From Planctomycetota bacterium (GTDB lineage: Bacteria > Planctomycetota > Planctomycetia > Pirellulales > Lacipirellulaceae): a DNA stretch of 30,219 nucleotides. This document shows positions 15,874 to 22,432 of the stretch, one piece after another. The stretch covers positions 1 to 30,219 of the forward strand of contig JAADIN010000048.1 of NCBI GenBank assembly GCA_013151315.1, in the 5' to 3' direction. Within the stretch, counting starts at the first letter, position 1. Each line of letters begins with the position of its first letter. The translations under genes and the position numbers were made by a program. The notes under the pieces were generated by a model. The model was not told where the DNA came from. It made no database searches and worked only from the letters and a program-made list of their open reading frames with translations.

Positions 15874-16604
15874 CCAAGTCTGCCGCACCCCCACTCGCTA
15901 TCGAGACCCGGCAGGCGACCAAAATCTACGGCAGCGGCAACACCGAAGTCGTCGCCATGCTTGACGCTTCGATGCAAGTCCGTCAAGGCGAGGTCATCGC
16001 CCTGTTAGGCCCCAGCGGCTCGGGAAAATCCACCTTCCTCACGGCCGTCGGACTCATCAACCCGCCCACCTCGGGCCAAATCCTCATCGGCGGTCGCCTC
16101 GTACTCGACGGTCCCACCGCCCACGGCAACCTTCGCACTTTCCGCCGCCGCCACATCGGTTTTATTTTTCAAAAATCAAATCTAATCCCCTTTTTAACCG
16201 CCTTGGAAAATGTCCAGATCGCCCTTCAGCTCAATGGCGAAACACCTAGAGCCGCACGACGCCGATCGCTCGAACTAATGGACTATCTCGGCGTAAGTGA
16301 CCGCGCAGACAACCTTCCCTCGGCCCTTTCCGGTGGACAACAACAGCGGGTCGCCATCGCCCGCGCATTGGCAAATCGCCCCAGCGTACTCCTCGCCGAC
16401 GAACCGACCGCCGCCCTCGACAGCGAGCGGGGCCGGCAAGTCATGGAGCTCTTTGCCCAAGTCGCCCACGAACAATCGGCCGGCGTTATTGTTGTCACCC
16501 ACGACCATCGATCCCTCGACATTTTTGATGCGATCTACGAAATGGAAGACGGAAAAATGCAACGGCAGTTGCAAAACTCTCAAGCGGCAACCGATACGCG
16601 TTAA
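15870..16604 (+). CDS. ABC exporter ATPase, LolD/MacB/DevA type
   Basis: This protein has 244 residues with all ATPase elements: Walker A GPSGSGKST (47-55), Q-loop Q101, signature LSGGQQQR (153-160), Walker B VLLADEP with the D-loop AALD after it, and the H-loop in VVTHDHRS. The sequence type matches ATPases that partner FtsX-like permeases. Its start overlaps the permease stop (ATGA). It ends the sulfur/export operon, and no obvious terminator hairpin follows it. Confidence 0.93.
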   Translation: MTKSAAPPLAIETRQATKIYGSGNTEVVAMLDASMQVRQGEVIALLGPSGSGKSTFLTAVGLINPPTSGQILIGGRLVLDGPTAHGNLRTFRRRHIGFIFQKSNLIPFLTALENVQIALQLNGETPRAARRRSLELMDYLGVSDRADNLPSALSGGQQQRVAIARALANRPSVLLADEPTAALDSERGRQVMELFAQVAHEQSAGVIVVTHDHRSLDIFDAIYEMEDGKMQRQLQNSQAATDTR

Positions 16605-16671
16605 AGGCTTGCCAAAGTGGCGATCGTGACAGCCAACGACAACTGTATGAACGACACGGACAAATTCGAGT

Positions 16672-17005
16672 TTATCTACACATCAACCAAGGTTTGGAAA
16701 TTTCATCAATCAATAACTCGTTAGTCACAACAAATTCCAGTTTTTCGTAGAAAGCCAGATTCGACTCTTTCAATTGTCGAGACAACACCATGGTGAATGC
16801 ATGGCTTCAAAAGGCGCGAAAAATCTCGAATCACCTGCTTTTCTCTCCGTCCGTTGTTTAGAAAGATCCACTGAAAAAGTGGATCGTCCTTCAGTGATTG
16901 CCCTAGGAGGGCTGCCAAGACGGGAATGTCAGCATAGGAAGCAGGTCGAATAGACTGATCACTCGCGCTGTGCAACGACGATGCGTGGGAAGTATCGTGC
17001 GACAT
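16672..17005 (-). pseudogene. GNAT-family acetyltransferase, internally deleted
   Basis: The N-terminal half reads IRPASYADIPVLAALLGQSLKDDPLFQWIF, typical of GNAT proteins that act on small molecules. It starts at ATG 17005 with GGAG about 9 bases before it. After HHGVVSTIE the reading frame breaks. In the shifted frame SNLAFYEKLEFVVTNELL continues to KPWLMCR and a stop at 16672-16674, the usual C-terminal end of the same family. The acetyl-CoA binding core between the two halves is missing. I read this as a deletion plus frameshift and do not expect activity. Confidence 0.65.
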
Positions 17006-17235
17006 GGGTTGGCGCTCCATTGACGTGTCGAATAGGACGTTGTGTCTGCTCTTTTTAATGCCACTTCCCCCTATTCTCAGTGGGTTTTCTGTGACTTCAA
17101 AATGGCCTATCATAGGGGCAACGCTTCGCCAGACGAAGCGGAAAAGATAATTTACCGGCAAGAGCAAGCGTATCACCGGCAATCGATTCGCCAGTGACCC
17201 AAATCTCATAAAACCTTACATCTCCCCGACTTCGG
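17006..17235. other. Divergent intergenic region, GNAT relic / sigma factor
   Basis: This non-coding stretch separates the minus-strand GNAT relic from the plus-strand sigma factor. It should contain the sigma operon promoter. No promoter boxes were convincing by eye, and no gene is recognised. Confidence 0.4.
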
Positions 17236-17248
17236 GCGGAAATTCCGC
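17236..17248. promoter_or_regulatory. Perfect palindrome abutting the sigma factor start codon
   Basis: GCGGAA-A-TTCCGC is a perfect 13-base palindrome whose last base directly precedes the ATG at 17249. It occupies the position where a ribosome-binding site would be, and no separate one is visible. It may be an operator, or an RNA hairpin that masks initiation. Function is inferred from position only. Confidence 0.4.
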
Positions 17249-17887
17249 ATGAAATCTGCCTCATCACGAAGAACTTCGACTTCGACTGCATCTAACAGTC
17301 GTGAAGAAGCTCGTGGCGCTGCAAGCAACAACGCCGGAACGGCGGCATGGGCCGACACGCAGGAGACCGCTGAGGTTGTCGCGGCTTGCCAAAAAGACGA
17401 TCCGCTTGCGCAGCGCCGGCTGTACGAAGCGTCTCATCAGAACGTCTATCGCTTGGTGGTACGTATGGTTGGCGTACAAGACGCCGCCGATGTCACCCAG
17501 CAAGTTTTCCTGCAGACATTTCGAAAGATTGGCCAGTTTTCGGGGCGGTCGCAATTTGGCACCTGGATCTATCGCGTCGCGGTGAATGAATCTTTGCAAC
17601 ACCTCCGCAAGTCGAAGCGGTCGAAAATGCAGGGATTGGAGCAGGAGCCGACCGATCGCTCTCCCAGTGGTAACGAGAATGTCGACGATAAAGAATTGCT
17701 TGAACAGGCACTCGCGCAGCTGGAACCTGGACTACGGTCCACATTCCTACTCCGCGAAGTCGAAGGTTTTTCGTATGGTGATATTGCCGGCGCATTGGAG
17801 ATTCCCGAGGGGACGGTCGGCTCACGGTTGAATCGGGCTCGTCGGGAATTGAAACAGTACCTCATAGAACTTGGTTGGGAGCCATAA
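17249..17887 (+). CDS. ECF sigma factor (sigma-70 family)
   Basis: This protein has 212 residues. A low-complexity Ser/Thr/Ala N-terminal extension of about 38 residues precedes sigma region 2 (about 45-120; RLVVRMVGVQDAADVTQQVFLQTF, then GTWIYRVAVNESLQHLRK). After a variable linker comes sigma region 4 (about 148-205), with the helix-turn-helix FSYGDIAGALEIPEGTVGSRLNRARREL. Region 3 is absent, as in ECF sigma factors. The GTG of the anti-sigma gene begins 1 base after its stop, so the two are co-transcribed. The expected role is transcription of a stress regulon upon release from the anti-sigma factor. The nearby Cus-like genes are candidate targets. Confidence 0.93.
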   Translation: MKSASSRRTSTSTASNSREEARGAASNNAGTAAWADTQETAEVVAACQKDDPLAQRRLYEASHQNVYRLVVRMVGVQDAADVTQQVFLQTFRKIGQFSGRSQFGTWIYRVAVNESLQHLRKSKRSKMQGLEQEPTDRSPSGNENVDDKELLEQALAQLEPGLRSTFLLREVEGFSYGDIAGALEIPEGTVGSRLNRARRELKQYLIELGWEP

Positions 17888-17888
17888 C

Positions 17889-18728
17889 GTGAACTGCCCT
17901 GAGGTCCAAGAACGCCTTTCTTCGTTTTACGACAGCCAGTTGTCGCAAGAGGAAGCTGCGCGCGTTGAGGCTCACGTGACCGGTTGTTCGACGTGCGGGG
18001 AAAAACTCGCCTCTTTCCAGCAACTTTCGGGGTTATCAGGGCAGCTAAGCGATCCGCCGATTCCAGCTCAGCTCTGGAAAGAGTTGCAGGCAAAACTGGA
18101 TTCGCCAGAAGAGCCCAACGTAGTCCTTGCCCACACTGGATCACGTCAAATTCCTAGCAGATTCATGGTCCTTGCCGCAACCATTTTGGTTGCCGTGGGA
18201 ATTGGAGTCGTTGCGTACCAGATTTGGGATTCGCCTAGTCAAAAACATCTCATGGTGAACTTTGCTCACTACCTGGAGAACTTTTCAGAGCAACCAGACC
18301 ATGCACAGCAGGTTTTTCTGGCCAAATACGACGGGCAGCCCATGACGCTGAGCGAGGCCACGAAGGTTCTTGGATATGAGCCTGTCGCGGCCAAAGGTTT
18401 GCCACCAGGGTATACCGTAAAAGAGGTTCATTTACTCACCATGCCCTGCTGTACTTGCGCCCAAGTGGTCTGCACGGACGAGGCAGGCAACTCGATTGCC
18501 ATTTTTGAACACGCCATCGACCAACCCGTCTGGTTCGGCGACCGGCCCACCGAGGAGTGCGATTGCCACGACGTGCCCACGAGCATCCGACGTGCAGGAG
18601 ACCGACTTGCAGCCACATGGAAAGAGGGAACGCGATATATCACCATGATTGGGGCGACAGACCTCGATGAAGTGGCGGAGTTCGTTGATCATTTTAAGGG
18701 GGTAAATTCTGGAGGTGTTGATGGGTAA
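17889..18728 (+). CDS. Zinc-finger anti-sigma factor with Cys-rich extracytoplasmic domain
   Basis: This protein has 279 residues from GTG 17889, with GGGAG 8 bases upstream. The cytoplasmic anti-sigma zinc-finger domain has C3, H29, C33 and C36 (HVTGCSTC). One membrane helix lies at about 91-113. The outer domain (about 114-279) contains MPCCTCAQVVC at 186-195 and ECDCH at 223-227, giving six cysteines plus nearby His and Met residues. Such clustering suggests soft-metal binding or disulfide redox sensing (inference). The protein should hold the ECF sigma factor at the membrane and release it on a periplasmic signal. A TTG at 17871 would overlap the sigma gene and is less likely. It is followed by the ion channel and the Cus-like efflux genes on the same strand. 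Confidence 0.88.
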   Translation: MNCPEVQERLSSFYDSQLSQEEAARVEAHVTGCSTCGEKLASFQQLSGLSGQLSDPPIPAQLWKELQAKLDSPEEPNVVLAHTGSRQIPSRFMVLAATILVAVGIGVVAYQIWDSPSQKHLMVNFAHYLENFSEQPDHAQQVFLAKYDGQPMTLSEATKVLGYEPVAAKGLPPGYTVKEVHLLTMPCCTCAQVVCTDEAGNSIAIFEHAIDQPVWFGDRPTEECDCHDVPTSIRRAGDRLAATWKEGTRYITMIGATDLDEVAEFVDHFKGVNSGGVDG

Positions 18729-18948
18729 AAGTTTGCTGCCATCAAAATGAATGATCACACAGCTTTGTTCGGGCGATTTTGTGAACCAACGTCTGAAACG
18801 CGCAGGCCGGCAAGAGTGAAGGAGGTACCGGAATAGTCCGTCGTGGCCGACGGCGCTAACGAAACATGTATCCCTGACTCATGGATTACCTCCTTGCGCA
18901 CCCAGCGATAAATCGCTGGGCTACTATCAACAGAATTACGATTAAAAA
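18729..18948. repeat. Hairpin-rich intergenic region
   Basis: Three structures lie in this gap after the anti-sigma gene. AAGGAGGTA (18819-18827) pairs with TACCTCCTT (18887-18895). Between them CCGTCG-TGGC-CGACGG (18838-18853) forms a tight stem. Just downstream CCCAGCGAT-AA-ATCGCTGGG (18901-18920) is a strong 9-bp stem. No T-runs follow, so these are not classical terminators. The anti-Shine-Dalgarno-like arm TACCTCCTT is notable. Confidence 0.5.
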
Positions 18949-19374
18949 GTGATAACTCTTTTTTCATTAAATAGCGCTGTTGTGGCCATGGCTGTGCTAA
19001 TCCACTACGAATTCTTGTCACAGCTCACTGTTCGTATGCCAAGGATGAAAGTCAGGCCTCGATTCAAAATTGTGTTTGGCGTTTTCGGAGCTCTGATAGC
19101 CCATGCGATCGAGATATGGATATTTGCAATCGCCTATTGTTTTATGCACTGGGCTGAAGAGTGGGGCCATTTAGAAGGCAACTTTACCGGAAGCTTGATG
19201 GATTGCGTTTATTTCTCATTTACTACGTTCACTACCCTGGGATTTGGTGACATTACACCAATTGGCGACTTGAGGTATTTGGTAGGAATCGAATCGTTAA
19301 CGGGCCTCGTACTCATTACATGGACCGCTTCTTTTCTGTTTATAGAGATGCAACGATTTTGGAGTATGGAATAA
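18949..19374 (+). CDS. Two-TM potassium-channel-like protein
   Basis: This protein has 141 residues. A short N-terminal hydrophobic segment (about 8-24), a helix at about 42-66, a pore helix with filter TTLGFGD (95-101), and a final helix at about 112-133 match the Ion_trans_2/KcsA-like pore domain found in small planctomycete and proteobacterial channels. The filter reads LGFGD, a common variant of VGYGD. No ligand-binding (RCK) domain is present. The start shown is GTG, in a position that gives the usual family N-terminus. No good ribosome site is visible, so the start is uncertain. It lies between the anti-sigma factor and the Cus genes, perhaps only by chance. Confidence 0.82.
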   Translation: MITLFSLNSAVVAMAVLIHYEFLSQLTVRMPRMKVRPRFKIVFGVFGALIAHAIEIWIFAIAYCFMHWAEEWGHLEGNFTGSLMDCVYFSFTTFTTLGFGDITPIGDLRYLVGIESLTGLVLITWTASFLFIEMQRFWSME

Positions 19375-19573
19375 GAATTTTGAGAACCGAGAGCCGCAAG
19401 GGGCCGCAAAGGAGGGTGTCCTACGCCTGCAGTACTGTTTCTAGGCACCGTGTGAAGAAACAGCCAGCTTGCTGCATCCAATAATGACGTAGCGGAGTTA
19501 TTTTCGGCTTGTATCCTCGGTAAAATGCCTATAATTTGCTGAGAGTTGGCGTCTGGCAAGGGAGAGCATTTTG
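19375..19573. other. Leader region of the Cus-like efflux genes
   Basis: No gene is recognised here. The region is expected to carry the promoter for the efflux genes. A candidate -10 box and a strong ribosome site near its end are listed separately. Confidence 0.4.
19530..19535 (+). promoter_or_regulatory. Candidate -10 box for the cus operon
   Basis: A perfect TATAAT lies 38 bases before the mini leader ORF. The possible -35 element TTGTAT at 19509-19514 is poor and the spacing of 15 is short, so the promoter may need an activator, or the match may be chance. Confidence 0.3.
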
Positions 19574-19591
19574 ATGGAATTAAGAACATGA
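19574..19591 (+). CDS. Possible five-residue leader peptide coupled to the CusB-like gene
   Basis: The strongest ribosome site in this area, AAGGGAGAG (19558-19566), sits 7 bases before an ATG that encodes only MELRT and a TGA. That TGA overlaps the ATG of the CusB-like gene (ATGA at 19588-19591). Ribosomes finishing the mini ORF could re-initiate at once on the adaptor. Alternatively the adaptor begins at TTG 19546 in its own frame and the mini ORF is accidental. Confidence 0.4.
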   Translation: MELRT

Positions 19592-22263
19592 GCTTCAACG
19601 ACCTGATTGCCTCAGCACGATTGCGAATCGCACGATGGCCTCTTCTCGCTGCGATCCTCCTCCTCGCCCTTGGTGTTTTTCTGGGACGGCTTATTTGGCA
19701 AAGTGACAGGCAAAATGAAGGGACTGCTGCAAAGCATTTGGCCGGCCGAGGATCGCCACACGCCGAGCACGAAGGTTCTGGAAGTAAAGAAGAGGGACCC
19801 TCGCAGGCGACCACCTGGACTTGCGCGATGCATCCGCAAATTCGCAGCAACAAACCAGGCAAATGTCCGTTATGCGGCATGAAACTGGTGCCCGTGCAAA
19901 CACAAGTAACAGGCGGTCTGCGCACCTTGACCGTTAGTCCTGAAGCACGAGCGCTCATGAGTATCGAGACGGTTCCTGTCGAAAGGAATTATGTAGAAAC
20001 CGAAGTTCGCATGGTTGGCAAGGTCGATTTTGATGAAACCAAGTTCGGTTACATCACCGCCTGGGTTGCCGGCCGGCTCGATCAGCTTTACGTCGACTTC
20101 ACGGGAGTCGAGGTCAAAGAAGGCGACCACATGGTCTACATCTACAGCGAGCAATTGTACGCCGCTCAAGAGGAATTGCTCCAAGCCAAGAAGTATGCAA
20201 GCCAAGCTTCTGCCAATTCTACGCGACGGGGAATTGGAAATATCGACCTCGTCGAATCGGCCCGCGAAAAGCTGCGTCTGCTCGGGCTGACCCAAAAACA
20301 ACTCGAACAGATCGAATTGCAAAAACGTCCTGCAAGTCACATAACCATCTATTCGCCTGTAAGCGGCGTGGTGATTGAAAAGCTAAAACAGGAAGGCGAA
20401 CGGGTGCGACTGGGTGAACGGATTTACACGGTTGCGGACTTGAATCTACTGTGGGTGCATCTCGATGCGTACGAAGTGGACTTGCCTTGGATTCGCTATG
20501 GGCAAGAGGTTACGATCACGACTGAGGCGTATCCGGGCGAGAAATTCCAAGGACGTATCGCCTTCATACAGCCTGTTCTCAACGACAAAACACGAACTGT
20601 AAAGGTACGCGTCAATGTTCCCAACCCAGATGGCCGACTAAAGCCCGAAATGTTTGTTCATGCCCTGGTGCGTACGCAAGTCGCCATGGGAGGACGAGTG
20701 ATGGATCCCAGCTTGGCAGGCAAGTGGATCAGTCCAATGCACCCTGAAATCGTGAAAGACCAGTCAGGCGTTTGCGATGTCTGTGGTATGCCGCTGATGC
20801 GAGCAGAATCGCTGGGGTATGTCTCGGCAACCACCGATAATTTAGCGCCCCCGTTGGTGATTCCCTACTCGGCGGCCCTAGTGACCGGCACGCGCGCCGT
20901 CGTTTATGTCGAATTGCCCGCCGCCCCCTCCGGTCTCGACACCACTTTCCAGGCGGTCGCCAATGCGGTCAAAGAAGGGAACATGGCTAATATCCGAAAA
21001 GCATTCACCGCTTTCAGTCAGTTGTTGGACCGACCCTACGATCAGCCCGCCACCGATTTTTCCCGTAAGCTCTGGAACGATTTTGCTGATCGACTGAGCC
21101 AAGACACGCTGCGCGGTCAGCGAGTGCAGCAAGTCGAGGAAGCACAGCACGTTTTGACAAGTCTTCAGCAGACGATCAACGACGTGGACGAGCAATTTTC
21201 GCCTCCAAACCAAGTAACCTATGACGGTCGAGAAATCGTCCTGGGACCACGGGCCGGTGACTACTATGTTGTCAAGCACGGGCTGCAGGAGGGAGAGCTT
21301 GTCGCAGCTAGAGGCAACTTCAAAATTGACTCAGAAATCCAAATCCAAGCCAAGCCGAGCATGATGACTCCCGAAGGCGGCGGCGGAGGAGGGCACGATC
21401 ATGGTGGCGGAATGAAGAAAAAGAGTGGTGGCAAAAATGGCGGAATGAAGATGACTCTGCCTGTAGATTTTCTCAAACAGATCGAAGTGTTAGGTACGGC
21501 ATACAAGCAGATTACAGGTGCCGTCGAAGCGTCGGACATCCGACAGATTAACTCCGCGTTCGAGCAGTTCGGAGGAGCACTCAGCCGAGTCGACAGAAAT
21601 CTTTTGAGTGGCTCTCCTAAAATGTTGTGGAAGGAATTCGCCATGCTACTAGGCAACGACGTGGTCGAGGGACGCGACGTCGACCAACGGCGTGATGCCG
21701 ATCGTGTTTATGTCATGCTGAAAAGCCACATGCGCCAATTGCGTGGGAAGATGGGTATCCCCGAGAAGAAGCAAGGCCCCGTTGAGCGTATCCAAGTCGG
21801 AGCAGCATTTCAGGCCGAGCTGGCTCCACTTTGGAAGGCGTATTTGCCCTTGCAACAAGCACTCGCCGAAGACGATTTTGACCGGGCGAGGCAAGCAATC
21901 GGAATTTTCCAAAAGGCTTTTGCTGCTGTCAATGATCGTACGTTAGCAGATCGCGAACGGACTGCTTGGGGCAAAGAACGAGCAAAAATGCTCCAACTAC
22001 TCGGCACCATGCAGGCCTCACCTGACCTCGAATCGTTGCGCGAGGCCTTTGCAGCTTTCTCGGATGAGATCGGTGTATTCGCAAAATCCTTTGGATTTGG
22101 TCAGGTAGGCGACGTTTATGAATTGCATTGCCCGATGGCACTTGGCGGCCAAGGAGCAATTTGGTTGCAGAATCATGACAAGACACAGAATCCGTATTTT
22201 GGGTCGGACATGCTAGGGTGCTCTGATCGAGTGGAGTTGGTTTCGCCTGCGGCATCTCCGTAG
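19588..22263 (+). CDS. Very large CusB-like RND periplasmic adaptor with heavy-metal-binding modules
   Basis: This protein has 891 residues from ATG 19588, about twice the length of E. coli CusB. A membrane anchor (about 17-36) is followed by a heavy-metal-binding domain at about 77-103 (WTCAMHPQIRSNKPGKCPLCGMKL), then the adaptor lipoyl and barrel domains (about 105-365; GYITAWVAGRLDQLYVDFTG). A second metal module lies at about 380-408 (SPMHPEIVKDQSGVCDVCGM). Helical DUF3347-like segments occur at about 455-530, 625-710 and 770-850. A His/Gly/Met stretch (HDHGGGMKKK) lies near 603. The C-terminus HCPMALGGQGAIWLQ with NPYFGSDMLGC is typical of DUF3347 ends. The protein should feed Cu(I)/Ag(I) or a similar soft metal to the RND pump encoded next. 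A TTG at 19546 would add 14 residues. Confidence 0.9.
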   Translation: MSFNDLIASARLRIARWPLLAAILLLALGVFLGRLIWQSDRQNEGTAAKHLAGRGSPHAEHEGSGSKEEGPSQATTWTCAMHPQIRSNKPGKCPLCGMKLVPVQTQVTGGLRTLTVSPEARALMSIETVPVERNYVETEVRMVGKVDFDETKFGYITAWVAGRLDQLYVDFTGVEVKEGDHMVYIYSEQLYAAQEELLQAKKYASQASANSTRRGIGNIDLVESAREKLRLLGLTQKQLEQIELQKRPASHITIYSPVSGVVIEKLKQEGERVRLGERIYTVADLNLLWVHLDAYEVDLPWIRYGQEVTITTEAYPGEKFQGRIAFIQPVLNDKTRTVKVRVNVPNPDGRLKPEMFVHALVRTQVAMGGRVMDPSLAGKWISPMHPEIVKDQSGVCDVCGMPLMRAESLGYVSATTDNLAPPLVIPYSAALVTGTRAVVYVELPAAPSGLDTTFQAVANAVKEGNMANIRKAFTAFSQLLDRPYDQPATDFSRKLWNDFADRLSQDTLRGQRVQQVEEAQHVLTSLQQTINDVDEQFSPPNQVTYDGREIVLGPRAGDYYVVKHGLQEGELVAARGNFKIDSEIQIQAKPSMMTPEGGGGGGHDHGGGMKKKSGGKNGGMKMTLPVDFLKQIEVLGTAYKQITGAVEASDIRQINSAFEQFGGALSRVDRNLLSGSPKMLWKEFAMLLGNDVVEGRDVDQRRDADRVYVMLKSHMRQLRGKMGIPEKKQGPVERIQVGAAFQAELAPLWKAYLPLQQALAEDDFDRARQAIGIFQKAFAAVNDRTLADRERTAWGKERAKMLQLLGTMQASPDLESLREAFAAFSDEIGVFAKSFGFGQVGDVYELHCPMALGGQGAIWLQNHDKTQNPYFGSDMLGCSDRVELVSPAASP

Positions 22264-22432
22264 CTCAATTGCATCGCAAAGACGAGAAAACAGAGGGCAA
22301 AATAATTAAAATTCCAACTGAAAAAGCAAGAAAAGTTTTCATCACGAAACGACTGTCGTTATTCTTCTTTCCGATCATTTTGTCTTAAATGATTTTGCCA
22401 TCGTTTTTCGCAGTACGTGAGACACGAACACT
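22264..22432. other. Intergenic region between adaptor and RND pump genes
   Basis: These 169 AT-rich bases hold no gene. A perfect 13-base palindrome, AACGAC-T-GTCGTT (22348-22360), lies about 70 bases before the pump start and could be an operator or a small hairpin. The gap is long enough to hold a separate promoter for the pump. Confidence 0.4.
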
